Of a stretch of DNA of 64,000 nt, positions 1 through 10,000 are shown in pieces; the first letter of the stretch is position 1; the number at the start of each line of letters is the position of its first letter. The notes under the pieces are model-generated. The model was not told the origin of the DNA. It ran no database searches and saw nothing but the letters and a program-made list of their open reading frames with translations. This stretch comes from JAKLIX01 sp964605655. GTDB taxonomy: Bacteria; Bacteroidota; Bacteroidia; Bacteroidales; CAIXZF01. Made by a program: the position numbers and the translations under genes. The stretch covers positions 50,343-114,342 of the forward strand of contig CAZSDK010000013.1 of NCBI GenBank assembly GCA_964605655.1. Reading direction: 5' to 3'.

Positions 1-50
1 GCCCCGTGGCAGGCTGCCCGTCCCGGAGTTTATTAATTAAAGATACGCCA

Positions 51-109
51 ATTTACCCCCTTTCTGCAAATCCTGACAAGAATTCCCGCCTCACTGGCAG
101 GAAATGCCA
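51..109. repeat. Dispersed direct repeat A, copy 1
   Basis: A 59-base sequence repeated without visible change at 1026-1084 in the same orientation. Its right end contains a small hairpin (TGGCA-GGAAA-TGCCA). Together with repeat B it surrounds the GxxExxY and AAA/DUF4143 genes, which suggests a mobile or recombination-derived patch. Function unknown. Confidence 0.9.
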
Positions 110-134
110 TAAAATAGCCGTGGTTCCCCTGCTA

Positions 135-268
135 TCAACTCACCTTTGAGAAACCAGGGGGTTAGGTGTTAAGGAGCAGCATCCCCAGTTCTGCTGGTAG
201 GATATTGTAAAAATTGTGCACTTTTAATGTCGAAAATGCACAAATTTGGTTGTTTTTGTGCAGTACTT
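135..268. repeat. Dispersed direct repeat B, copy 1
   Basis: About 134 bases repeated at 2565-2697 in the same orientation, with only a handful of mismatches and one single-base indel. The two copies are about 2.4 kb apart and bracket the GxxExxY and AAA/DUF4143 genes. Between this copy and the start of the first gene at 548 there are about 280 AT-rich bases in which no gene or clear RNA is visible. Confidence 0.9.
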
Positions 269-547
269 CATTTCCAAGGAGCATTTTTCCTGTTTTCGTC
301 ACTTTTTCTGAATAATTAATTATCCTATTGATAAACAATCATATACGATGGCAATATTTACATTTTGGGTGCCTCGAACCTAAATTTGCCTCTGATAGAA
401 ACAGGAAAAATATTTCCATTTGATTTTCCATTCTGAATATTGTATTGCATCTATATGATAGAAGCTAATCACCTTTTTTTGCTTATTGCCTCCTTCTGGA
501 AGGATTCAAACCACATAGAAGCAATCGATAGCAATAGGATTAATATT

Positions 548-961
548 ATGACACAGAATGAATTAAATGGATTGACCCATACCATAATTGGCGCTTCAAT
601 TGAAGTTCATCGTGAACTTGGACCTGGGTTATTGGAAAGTATTTATGAAAAATGTCTTACCCATTTACTAAAGAAAAAGGGACTCAAGGTTGAAGCCCAG
701 CAAAAAATCCCGATTATTTTTCAAGGCTTACAGTTAGACTGCGATCTAAGATATGATTTATTGGTGGAGGATGAAATTATTGTGGAAATAAAGGCTGTAG
801 AAACTATGCTTCCAATTTTTGATGCCCAATTGCTTACGTATCTCAAATTGCTGGATAAAGCCAAAGGAGTACTCATCAATTTTAATTGTGTAAACATCTT
901 TAAAGAAGGTCAAAAGACACTGGTAACAAGAAAGTACGGTGCTCTGCCGAAAGGATACTAA
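548..961 (+). CDS. GxxExxY protein (PDDEXK_3-like)
   Basis: A 137-residue protein of the GxxExxY family, which has a predicted PD-(D/E)XK nuclease-like fold. The naming motif is visible as GPGLLESIYE near residue 25, and the nuclease-like acidic core appears later as an Asp in the RYDLLVED segment followed by EIKA. The start at 548 (MTQNELN) is preferred over an upstream in-frame ATG at 440, because family members begin just before the NELTHxIIGA-like helix and the upstream extension looks non-coding. The gene is AT-rich compared with the core genes and lies between repeat copies. The biological role of this family is not established; stand-alone copies are common in Bacteroidota accessory DNA. 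Confidence 0.85.
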   Translation: MTQNELNGLTHTIIGASIEVHRELGPGLLESIYEKCLTHLLKKKGLKVEAQQKIPIIFQGLQLDCDLRYDLLVEDEIIVEIKAVETMLPIFDAQLLTYLKLLDKAKGVLINFNCVNIFKEGQKTLVTRKYGALPKGY

Positions 962-1025
962 TGCACCTCCTATTGTGCCTATGTGGTTGAAAAAAATATT
1001 GAGGGTCCCATTGACGAAAACAGGA

Positions 1026-1084
1026 ATTTACCCCCTTTCTGCAAATCCTGACAAGAATTCCCGCCTCACTGGCAGGAAATGCCA
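1026..1084. repeat. Dispersed direct repeat A, copy 2
   Basis: Second copy of the 59-base repeat at 51-109, identical as read. It sits in the gap between the GxxExxY gene and the convergent AAA/DUF4143 gene. Confidence 0.9.
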
Positions 1085-1113
1085 AATTAAGGAATGCCAC
1101 CCCTGTATGAATT

Positions 1114-2415
1114 TTAAATCTTCATCATGGCGTAAAGGGGAAATACTTGAATATCATCAAATTGAGAGAAATTTTCCAATGAACACCTGACCCCGTACTT
1201 AGTATCCTTTTCTTCCATAAACTTCCATAAACTCTGCATTTTACCCCGGGTGCCCGACTTAATTTCAATGGGTATTATTTTATCCGATCGCTGCACTAGA
1301 TAATCCACTTCTGCCATGCTGCCCCTCTTTTCCCGGTGCCAGTAAAACAACTGGGGTCTCGACCGGGGATCGCAATATTTGATCAGTTCCAGTCCCGCAA
1401 ACAATTCGGCAAGGTTACCTTTGTTAATCAGGTCAAAGCTCTCAGCCAGCAGATAATCCGAGATTTCCAGACCCAGGATCCTCTGAAAAACACCGTGATC
1501 AAACATTAAGACTTTGAATTTTTTATTATCGACTCTTGCTCCCAAAGGAATGCCAACAGCACTGCTGTGCCTGACCTTATAAACAAGACCGGCCATCTCC
1601 AGAAGATGCAGGCTGTCTTTAATTTGTTCTAAGCCTGAATGTTCTGAGGCTTTCGAGAGAATGAACTTGCTACCTGATTGTTTGGTCACGGCCTGAAAGA
1701 CTTCTCGCAGTCTGTATGACGGAACACGCCTTTTATATTTGGCAAAATCTTCTTCAAAGCCATTGATCAAACGATCGAGTATGACCATAACCTGCCGCAG
1801 GTCCTTTGTCTGAACGAATGACTGAACCACTTCGGGTAATCCGCCAACGAAAAGAAATTCTTTAAGTGACCGGAGGATTCTATTATGAAAGGCCTCATTG
1901 AAAGATTGTTGAGGCTCGTGACCCAGAAGGAGCTTCAGTAGATTTTGTTCCCCTTTTGCCAATAAAAATTCAGAAAAGGACATGGGGTACATATACAGAA
2001 ACTGGATTCTGCCTACACCGAAAGAGGGTAAATCCTGCAAGGCAAATTCAAGGAGTGATCCGGCAGCGATGACATGCAGATCAGGCTTCTTTTCCTGAAA
2101 AAACCTTAAGGAGGAGACAGCCGCCGTACAAGCCTGGATCTCATCGAAAAAAAGGAGCGTTTTGCCGGACCTGACGGGTATATTATAAAAAGCCCCCAGA
2201 TTTTGACATATCTCATCAACATCCAGGTCACCCTGAAAAAAATGATGGATGGACCGATCTGATTCGAAGTTCACTTCCAGAAAATATTCAAACTTCTTAC
2301 CGAGTTCCCTTACTGAATACGTTTTTCCCACCTGCCTGGCCCCCCTGAGAAGAAGAACCTTCCGATTCGTTTCAGTGCTCCAATTTTCCAGATGCTGATG
2401 AATGCTTCTTTCCAT
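1114..2415 (-). CDS. AAA_14 / DUF4143 family ATP-binding protein
   Basis: A 433-residue ATPase. The Walker A motif is GARQVGKT at residues 25-32 and the Walker B motif is LLFFDE at about 88-93. These are followed by the family's FLYMYPMSFSEFL segment near 140-150. The C-terminal DUF4143 domain ends in a PD-(D/E)XK-like core (EVDYLVQ then IPIEIKSG). The family is widespread, often in accessory DNA, and its function is unknown; a nuclease-related or defence role is only a guess. The length matches full-length family members, so the gene looks intact. It is convergent with the GxxExxY gene and both lie inside the repeat A/B patch. Confidence 0.9.
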   Translation of the reverse strand: MERSIHQHLENWSTETNRKVLLLRGARQVGKTYSVRELGKKFEYFLEVNFESDRSIHHFFQGDLDVDEICQNLGAFYNIPVRSGKTLLFFDEIQACTAAVSSLRFFQEKKPDLHVIAAGSLLEFALQDLPSFGVGRIQFLYMYPMSFSEFLLAKGEQNLLKLLLGHEPQQSFNEAFHNRILRSLKEFLFVGGLPEVVQSFVQTKDLRQVMVILDRLINGFEEDFAKYKRRVPSYRLREVFQAVTKQSGSKFILSKASEHSGLEQIKDSLHLLEMAGLVYKVRHSSAVGIPLGARVDNKKFKVLMFDHGVFQRILGLEISDYLLAESFDLINKGNLAELFAGLELIKYCDPRSRPQLFYWHREKRGSMAEVDYLVQRSDKIIPIEIKSGTRGKMQSLWKFMEEKDTKYGVRCSLENFSQFDDIQVFPLYAMMKI

Positions 2416-2564
2416 TTTATCTAAAACATTGTAAAAGAGACAATAAAGAATTAATGTATGAATTTATCAAGGCAAATATACATTGAATAATTGAAAATAT
2501 CAAATCAATTATATAGAAATATTCTGAAAATGTCAGGGCGAACAATCTTAGCCACCCCCTGCCT

Positions 2565-2697
2565 TCAACTCACCTTTGCGAAACCAGTGGGTTAGGTGTT
2601 AAGGAGCATCATCCCCAGCTATGCTGGTGGGATATTGTAAAATTGTGCACTTTTAATGTCGAAAATGCACAAATTTGGTTGTTTTTGTGCAGTACTT
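2565..2697. repeat. Dispersed direct repeat B, copy 2
   Basis: Second copy of the repeat at 135-268, same orientation. It lies in the 348-base gap between the AAA/DUF4143 gene start and the glmS stop codon. I see no gene or clear terminator in the rest of that gap. Confidence 0.9.
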
Positions 2698-2763
2698 GGA
2701 ACGAAGAAACTTCATCCCACTGATGCGGGTTGTAGTCCCAGTATTAAACCATTCCTGTCAAGA

Positions 2764-4602
2764 TTACTCCACCGTCACGCTCTTTGCAAGGTTGCGGGGC
2801 TGGTCGACGTTGCAGCCCCGCATCACTGCGATGTGGTAGGAGAGCAGCTGTAATGGCACGGTAGCCAGCAGGGGCACCAGGGCTTCTTCGGTCTCCGGGA
2901 TCTCGATCACCTCGTCGGCGATCTGTGCTATGGAGGTGTCCCCTTCCTCCACCAGGGCGATGATTTTTCCGTTTCGGGCCTTCACCTCCTGGATGTTGCT
3001 CTGTACCTTCTCGTAGAGCTCCTTGTTGGTGGCGATGACCACCACGGGCATCTCCTTGTCGATGAGGGCGATAGGCCCGTGTTTCATCTCGGCAGCGGGG
3101 TAGCCTTCGGCATGGATGTAGGAGATCTCCTTGAGTTTCAGGGCTCCTTCCATGGCTACGGGAAAGTTGTAGCCCCTGCCCAGGTAGAGGAAGTTGGTGG
3201 CCTTCTGATACTGGGCGGCTATCTCTTTTATCTTGTTGTTGAGCAGGAGGGTTTTCTCAATTTTGGAAGGGATCTGTTCCAGTTCGAAGAGCATCTGGTG
3301 GAAACGGGTGCGGGAGATGGTGCCTTTCCTTTCTCCTATCATCAGGGCCATCATGGTGAGTATGGTCACCTGGGCAGTGAAGGCTTTGGTGGAGGCCACA
3401 CCGATCTCGGGGCCGGCATGGGTGTAGGTCCCGGCCTGGGAGGCCCTGGCGATGGAGGATCCCACCACGTTACAGATGCCCAGGATGGTGGCTCCCTTGC
3501 TCCTGGCGAGCTCTATGGCGGCCAGGGTGTCGGCGGTCTCCCCCGACTGGGAGATGGCGATCACGATGTCGTTCTCATCGAGGATGGGGTTTCGGTAGCG
3601 AAACTCGGAGGCATATTCCACCTCCACGTTCACACGGGCCAGGTCTTCCAGCAGGTATTCCCCTACCAGTCCGGCATGCCATGATGTGCCGCAGGCGACG
3701 ATGATGATGCGCCTGGCATGGATGAGCTTCTGTTCGTAGTCCCTGATGCCCCCCAGGTACACGATGCCCTGGCGGGCGTTCAGTCGACCCCTGAAGCTGT
3801 CCTGTATCGATCGTGGCTGCTCAAAGATCTCCTTGAGCATGAAATGGTCGAACCCGCCCTTCTCCAGCTGGGTCAGGTTCAGCTCCAGCTTCTCGATATA
3901 AGGGATCTTTTCTATGTTCTTGATGGTACGTATCTTCAGTTCCTGGTCGAGCTCCAGGGTGGCGATCTCTTCGTTGCCCAGGTAGACCACATTCTTGGTG
4001 TATTCCACGATGGGTGTGGCGTCGGAGGCCACAAAAAACTCGTTCTTCCCCACCCCAATGACCAGCGGACTGGATTTTCGGGCGGCAATGATCTTTCGGG
4101 GTTCCATCTTCGACACCACCACGATGGCGTAAGCCCCTATCACCTGGGTCATGGCGATACGCACGGCCTCCTCCAGTGGCACCTTCAGGTTTTCCTGTAT
4201 GTCCTCTATGAGGTGGATCAGGACTTCCGTGTCGGTATGGCTTCGGAACTCGTAGCCTCTTCTGATCAGCTCTTCCTTGAGTGTGACGTAGTTTTCGATG
4301 ATACCGTTGTGGATGATGGCCATGTTACCGCTGGGCGACACATGAGGGTGGGCGTTGATCTCGTTGGGTTCCCCGTGGGTAGCCCAGCGGGTGTGGGCCA
4401 TCCCGACGCAACCACTTACATCTTTCCCTTTGATATAATCCTCCAGGTCCGACACCTTGCCTTTGGTCTTGTATACCTTGAGCTCACTGTCGACCAGGGC
4501 CAGCCCGGCGCTGTCGTACCCCCTGTACTCCAGGCGGTATAAGCCATTGATGAGTATGGGATACGCAGGTCGGTGTCCCAGGTAAGCAACAATACCACAC
4601 AT
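2764..4602 (-). CDS. glmS: Glutamine--fructose-6-phosphate aminotransferase (isomerizing)
   Basis: A 612-residue enzyme making glucosamine-6-phosphate from fructose-6-phosphate and glutamine, the first committed step of UDP-GlcNAc, peptidoglycan and LPS synthesis; cytoplasmic. The N-terminal MCGIVAYLG places the catalytic Cys at position 2 after Met removal. The glutaminase domain covers roughly the first 220 residues and contains HTRWATHG and the HNGIIENY loop. Two SIS sugar-isomerase domains follow (ISQSGETADT and SIQ/S-rich loops). The terminus PRNLAKSVTVE is the conserved end of the family. It is last in an operon with the DUF4270 lipoprotein (18-base gap) and the glycogen-synthase-like gene. 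Confidence 0.97.
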   Translation of the reverse strand: MCGIVAYLGHRPAYPILINGLYRLEYRGYDSAGLALVDSELKVYKTKGKVSDLEDYIKGKDVSGCVGMAHTRWATHGEPNEINAHPHVSPSGNMAIIHNGIIENYVTLKEELIRRGYEFRSHTDTEVLIHLIEDIQENLKVPLEEAVRIAMTQVIGAYAIVVVSKMEPRKIIAARKSSPLVIGVGKNEFFVASDATPIVEYTKNVVYLGNEEIATLELDQELKIRTIKNIEKIPYIEKLELNLTQLEKGGFDHFMLKEIFEQPRSIQDSFRGRLNARQGIVYLGGIRDYEQKLIHARRIIIVACGTSWHAGLVGEYLLEDLARVNVEVEYASEFRYRNPILDENDIVIAISQSGETADTLAAIELARSKGATILGICNVVGSSIARASQAGTYTHAGPEIGVASTKAFTAQVTILTMMALMIGERKGTISRTRFHQMLFELEQIPSKIEKTLLLNNKIKEIAAQYQKATNFLYLGRGYNFPVAMEGALKLKEISYIHAEGYPAAEMKHGPIALIDKEMPVVVIATNKELYEKVQSNIQEVKARNGKIIALVEEGDTSIAQIADEVIEIPETEEALVPLLATVPLQLLSYHIAVMRGCNVDQPRNLAKSVTVE

Positions 4603-4620
4603 AGGAGGTGTTATTAAAGG

Positions 4621-5964
4621 TTAAGGAATGTAAGAATAAATGATCCGGAGCTTCATGGGCCTCGTCGGGCTCTTGGGTCCTGAGAGTAGCACCCTGTTGG
4701 CCCTGATGGCGGCACGGGATGCCTTCAGGTAGATCCCGTAATCTTTGTAGTCGGGTTTCAGGATGTTCTGCACATGCTGGGTGAGCCTGAAATAGTACTG
4801 GTTGGTGGTCTCATCATAAGCCCCGCCGTAATATACATCTCCCAGGGTACCATAATCAGGCAGGTTGGAAAGGGTTCCGTCACCGTCGATCTTGATGGCC
4901 GCCAGGTTTGACGGAGGCGCATATACCGGGTCATCCTCCAATACCGGCAGTATCAGCTTGGCCTCATTGATGGCTATCTTCTTGTTCTTTGCCCAGGATT
5001 TCAGTGTGGGGAACTGCAACTTCGTCCTCACGCCTCCGGTGGACTGTAAATACAACACCTGGTCACCCAGAGTGGTATCCCCGAATACGACTTGTCGTCT
5101 GAAGGCCGGAGAGGCATACTGGTAGTTCCCGTGATCAAAATGATTGAAACGGGCACAGTCCTCATTCACAATAAGTTCATAGTATAATGAGTCTGCCTCA
5201 TCGTTATGATAATGAAGCTCGATGCGGGAATACGCTGAGAGGAGATTAAAATAAAGGACACATCCCCCATAGCTCACCGGGGCAGCGGTGACGTATAAGC
5301 CTTTGATATAATCCTGGAACTTGTCCAGGTCGGAGAGGTACTCAGCGGGTGCGTTCAGGATTTTATCACCCAGTGCAGGAGTGTTCTCGCTCAGGTTGAT
5401 ACGAAATTGCGGGGCGATGAGGATGGTGTCGTAAGGCACGCTGTCGGTGGGCCGGGGAGCGAAGACATGCTGTCCGTAGAGCACCCCGGTGGTGTTGACC
5501 GGAGTACAGGAATAATAGGTGGTGTCGATGTAAAAGTCGTCGGCGGCCTCATAAACCCTGAATGTCTGAAGGGTGGTGGTATCGCCGTAGTAGCTGTTAT
5601 AGGGAAGCACCAGCACCAGGGAGTCCAGTACCGGGTGGTTCCCAAAGGCCGGGTTGACGCTCGGGAGGCGGATATGGGTGAAAAAACCGGCCGTAACCCT
5701 ACCAAAGACAGGATCAAAGTACGATCCGGCCATATTGGGCGTAAAATAGTTGGTGATCACCGAGTCGTCTAGCTCGGAATAAGCCACAATGGTAAAGGTA
5801 TCAGCAACAGTAACACCGAGTTCATCCTGGGCCGGAGTCACTTCCAGACCCACCAGGTCGGGATCTTTCTCGCAGGAGGAAAAGAACAGAAGGAAAACAA
5901 TGCTGGATAACAGGGAAAGGAGTCTGCCGGGTCTCAAGGATTTCAGGGATAGAGGGTGTTGCAT
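4621..5964 (-). CDS. DUF4270 family lipoprotein
   Basis: A 447-residue predicted outer-membrane lipoprotein of the Bacteroidota-specific DUF4270 family. The signal sequence is followed by a lipobox ending FFSSCEKDPD, then the family-typical VGLEVTP and the FDPVFGRVTAGFF segment. I place the start at the ATG at 5964, which overlaps the upstream TGA by one base (TGATG); the codon just before it is TTG. The TGATG junction implies translational coupling with the glycogen-synthase-like gene. The neighbourhood GT5-like protein, DUF4270, glmS is a recurrent Bacteroidota arrangement. The function of DUF4270 is not known; a surface or envelope role is inferred from the lipoprotein signal. Confidence 0.88.
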   Translation of the reverse strand: MQHPLSLKSLRPGRLLSLLSSIVFLLFFSSCEKDPDLVGLEVTPAQDELGVTVADTFTIVAYSELDDSVITNYFTPNMAGSYFDPVFGRVTAGFFTHIRLPSVNPAFGNHPVLDSLVLVLPYNSYYGDTTTLQTFRVYEAADDFYIDTTYYSCTPVNTTGVLYGQHVFAPRPTDSVPYDTILIAPQFRINLSENTPALGDKILNAPAEYLSDLDKFQDYIKGLYVTAAPVSYGGCVLYFNLLSAYSRIELHYHNDEADSLYYELIVNEDCARFNHFDHGNYQYASPAFRRQVVFGDTTLGDQVLYLQSTGGVRTKLQFPTLKSWAKNKKIAINEAKLILPVLEDDPVYAPPSNLAAIKIDGDGTLSNLPDYGTLGDVYYGGAYDETTNQYYFRLTQHVQNILKPDYKDYGIYLKASRAAIRANRVLLSGPKSPTRPMKLRIIYSYIP

Positions 5965-6800
5965 CAATCAGTGGTTACGGCTTCCCTGACCAGGATCTCA
6001 TCGTAAAAGTCATTAAACACATCGATATATCCACTCTGCTCCTGATACTCCTGATACTCCAGCACCGGTTTATCGATGGTCTGCAGGTAGGCAAGCAGTT
6101 CAGGGTGAACGTCGGGATGACCTATAATGACGGCATCGCTGTAGTCGATGGAAGCCTTCATCAGGTTAACGTAATTTCCCTTCTTAAAGTACTTGAGTTC
6201 TTTTTCGGTGATCCCTTCATACTTTACCTTGTTCGGAAAATCTTTATGAAAAGGATCTTCAAAATGATCATTATACAACGACAACACGACTTTGGCGTCG
6301 GTGAAGATGGGGTTGTCTTTGAAAGACTGTTTCAGATAGACCGGCAGTAAGGCGGAGATCCAGCCGTGACAATGAATGATATCTGGTGACCATCCCAGCT
6401 TTTTCACCGTCTCTAACACACCCCTGCTGTAAAAGATGATCCTTTCGTCGTTATCGACGTAGAACTTATTGTTCTTGTCCCAAAAAGTGTATTTCCTTTG
6501 GAAATAATCCTCATTATCAATAAAATAGATCTGCATCCGGGCACTCTGGATGGAGGCCACCTTGATGATGAGGGGATGATCCGTATCATCGATGATCAGG
6601 TTCATTCCGGAAAGCCGGATCACTTCATGAAGCTGGTTCCTTCTTTCATTGATACATCCATACCTTGGCATGAAGGTACGGATCTCTTTACCCCTTTCCT
6701 GTATTCCCTGGGGAAGGTGCCTGCCTATAAGGCCCATGGGGCTGTCTTTAAGGTAGGGAACGATTTCCTGGGTAACAAAAAGGATATTGGCTTTCTTCAT
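5964..6800 (-). CDS. Glycogen/starch synthase-like protein, N-terminal GT5 domain only
   Basis: A 278-residue protein matching the N-terminal half of GT5 glycogen synthases. It opens with NILFVTQEIVPYL and a RTFMPRYG segment and contains DIIHCHGW, the conserved acceptor-side motif. The C-terminal GT-B domain of active synthases is absent, and the KTGG loop that binds ADP-glucose is replaced by KDSP. It is therefore unlikely to act alone as a classical synthase. This short form recurs in Bacteroidota beside DUF4270 and glmS and is usually annotated as glycogen synthase. It is first in the operon, with a -7-like box about 100 bases upstream. Enzyme activity is uncertain; family placement is firm. 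Confidence 0.85.
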   Translation of the reverse strand: MKKANILFVTQEIVPYLKDSPMGLIGRHLPQGIQERGKEIRTFMPRYGCINERRNQLHEVIRLSGMNLIIDDTDHPLIIKVASIQSARMQIYFIDNEDYFQRKYTFWDKNNKFYVDNDERIIFYSRGVLETVKKLGWSPDIIHCHGWISALLPVYLKQSFKDNPIFTDAKVVLSLYNDHFEDPFHKDFPNKVKYEGITEKELKYFKKGNYVNLMKASIDYSDAVIIGHPDVHPELLAYLQTIDKPVLEYQEYQEQSGYIDVFNDFYDEILVREAVTTD

Positions 6801-6903
6801 ATAAACGTCTTAAAAACTGAAAATCAATACTTTAACTGCTTTCCATTTCCTTCTTGGCGGAGGACCCAAATGACGAGTAATACAGGCGCAAAATTTCGTG
6901 GTG

Positions 6904-6911
6904 CAAAGATA
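6904..6911 (-). promoter_or_regulatory. Bacteroidota -7 promoter box (TATCTTTG)
   Basis: Reads TATCTTTG on the minus strand, a match to the Bacteroidota -7 consensus TAnnTTTG. It lies about 100 bases upstream of the glycogen-synthase-like/DUF4270/glmS operon. A TTTG is found 24 bases further upstream, slightly more than the usual 19-21. Confidence 0.5.
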
Positions 6912-7044
6912 AGAAAAAAAGAAATTCGATTATATCAAAGAAAGTCCTTAAAAAATTCAGAATCCTTTGAAATCAAATAAATATATAAGATGAGAAGCCC
7001 GTGAAGAAAGGGAAAATCAAGGGATCTCTGGAAAGTGTTTCATC

Positions 7045-10000
7045 TTAATTTATCTTGACCACTTTCACAGAATGAACTGCGAGACCCGAAGATGACCTGG
7101 CCTTGATCTGCAGGTAATATAAGCCGGGAGCCAGCGAGGATTCTTCGAAAAGCCTCTGATGCTCCCCGGCAGGACAAGATTCGTGAAATATTCTTTTTAT
7201 TCTGATACCCATGGAGTTATAGAGATCGACGGTAAGATCAGCACTTTCAACTAAAGTAAACTTGAAAATGGAGGTGTTCATGAATGGGTCGGGTGATAAG
7301 CGAAAAGAGGATACCCCAACTTCTTCGCTGACAATCAGTGGCATAGAGAGTAAAAAGGGATTTGTCTCATGACCCTGCTTATCAATAATCTGGCATTCAT
7401 CGTCCGGTTCCCAGGAGTCAGGTCCAATGGATCCAGGGAATAAAACCCCATCCATTTTGAAAAGGACCTCATCCTTTTTGACTCTGATCCCGGTTTCATA
7501 AACCCATGAGATCCTGAGAAGCCGGTCATGGGTATGAAATACCATCATGCCGGGTAACTCTGTACTTACCGACCGGATGGCGGCGATGTCTCCGGGTAAA
7601 TGAAGGGAAAGAGAGATCGCGGCAATGTCTCCTTCCTGTCCGGCCAGTAATGGAACGGAAAAATCACCGGACGATCCCGCCGGCGTTACACCCTCCCGGG
7701 TGAGGATGATGCCAGGTTCTCGTTTCAGAGTAGGACTGTAACTCCCGTCCACATCACCGTAGCAAAGTGCCTTAAAGTCAATAATCTGTGTCGTGGAACC
7801 ATCGGAGGTGAAAGGCGGGTCCTCGAAAGCCCAGTTACCGGCAGGGAAGCCGTTGATGAGGCCCACAAAGCGTTTCATCACCACCAGGGCATCGTTGGAG
7901 TTGACCCCTCCGGAGTTATTGACATCAGCGGCTTTCAAACGTATACCGCTTAGGAGGTTCATCCCTACAAAATGCCTCTGTATGCGAAGGGCATCGTTGG
8001 AATTACCACCGCCCCAGGGTTTGGATGTAAACGCCTGCAGCTGGTAATCACCGGGCATCAGGGTGCCAAACTGGTAATGTCCCTGCGAGTCGGTACCAGT
8101 CGTCTGGATCACAGAATCACCGGAAATAACGGAAACCTGGGTGTTGGACATGACCGTATGGAGGAGGTTGGCATAGGTCACCGTTCCCTGCACCAGGGGC
8201 TGGGAAAGGACCGTTACCTCCAATGGGACGGACCAGGGGCCGGTCCCGCAGGAGTTCACGCCTCTGATTAATAATTGCCCGCTTGTAGCCTCCCCGGAGA
8301 AAGCCAGCCACAGGGTATCATAGGACCACTGGGCCATCACTCCCTGACCAGAATACTCGTATTCAAGAGATTCTATATTCAAATCCTGGGCATCAACCCA
8401 ATAATATTGTTCCGTGGTTTGCATGACGGTATCAGGACCTTGCACCACCGGTGCCACAGAAGGCCATTCTTTTACAAACACCGTTGCTGAAGCTGCCAAC
8501 GTCTGAATTCCGTCGGTCACCATCAGATGATAGGTGGTTGTTACTATGGGCTGGTCGGTAGCCATGGCCGACTGGGAGGTGAAACCCGGGGGGTCGGAAT
8601 ACCAGTAATAGGATAGATCTCCCGCTCCTCCTGAAGCCTGGGCCATGAGTTGTACCTCCAGGCCGGGACACAGAGTATCGGGAGTTGCCACGGCACTGGC
8701 TGATAACGGGTCCGGATAGGTGTACACCGTGACCTGATCGGGTAAGCTGCTGCAGTTGTTTGCGTCGGATACCACCAGAGAAAAGACCGTGGTATCCCAG
8801 ATTTCCAGGGTCAGGGGCTGCTGTAACAGAGCGTTTGTCAGCAGGTCAGCAGGAGACCATGAGTAGGAACAATTGCCGGCACCTCCGGAAGCAGAACCGT
8901 GAAGCAGTGCCGTTGTTCCGTCCAGGATCAGGGTGTCGGTTCCTGCTAGTGCGACAGGCAAAGGACTGACAGTAATCGTATTAAAGACAGCGTTCATGCA
9001 GGTATTCTCATCCACGATCACATAGGCCAGCATGAAGGTGCCGGGACCGGTGATACTGGCATTAAAAAGATCACCCTCCACTCCGGGGCCACTGTAGATC
9101 CCGCCTGCCGGGACACCTCCCGAAAGCGGATAGGCCTGGTTGTCCTCACATACAGGTCCCAGATCCTCCTCCCAAAAGACGGTGGGTAAGGGGTACACCG
9201 TGATGTCGTTGAAGGCAGTGCTGATGCAACCCTGTTCATCCATGAATGAATAGGAAAGGATGATGCTCCCGGTGCCGGCCAGGGTGGCATTGAAGTTGGT
9301 CCCGACAACTCCCGGCCCGCTGTAAGTGCCACCCGGGGGTAACCCTCCTGTGAGGGTGAAGGTGGGTGCGTTGGCACAGATCGTCCCCAGGTCGTTGTAC
9401 CAAGTAACCAGGGGTAGCTCTGTGACCACCATATTGTGGGTCACTTCACCGACACAACCAAGGCTGTCACTGTACGTATAGGTCAACTCATGTATCCCCG
9501 GACCTGCTGTCTCAGGAATGAACCAGGAATCCGTGACTCCCGGCCCGCTGTATGTACCACCTTCCGGCAAGGCTTCTGACAAAAGATATGGCGGACCGTT
9601 CTGGCAAAGGGTATCGGTCCCGGCATCCCAGGTCACTTCCGGTAAAGGCGTTACCGTTACCACCTGGTTGATTGTTTGGGAACAACCAAAGATGTTGGTA
9701 TACTGATAATTTAGAATATGCGTCCCCACTCCTGCCACCGAGGCATTGAAGAACCCGGCTTCCACTCCCGGGCCATTGTATGTTCCACCACCAGGATTTG
9801 CTCCATCGAGCCAAAGGGAGGTATTTGTAATACACTGTGACTCGGGAGGTAAAGGCCAGGTCAGATCAGGCAAGGGATACACGATGACTGGTACCTCAGC
9901 ATGGGTGGAATATCCCAGCGCATCCGTAACGGTGAGACTAATATCAGTCGAAGTGTCGCCGGTGATGGTGACGGAAGCCTGATCGGTCAAACCATTACTC

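Noticed and set aside
2650..2853. 65-codon plus-strand frame starting in repeat B and running into the end of glmS
   Set aside because: It overlaps the glmS terminus on the other strand and has no protein-like features.
3079..4542. Plus-strand open frames opposite glmS
   Set aside because: glmS is intact on the minus strand with all family motifs; the antisense frames are rich in Gly, His and Val, as expected from its complement.
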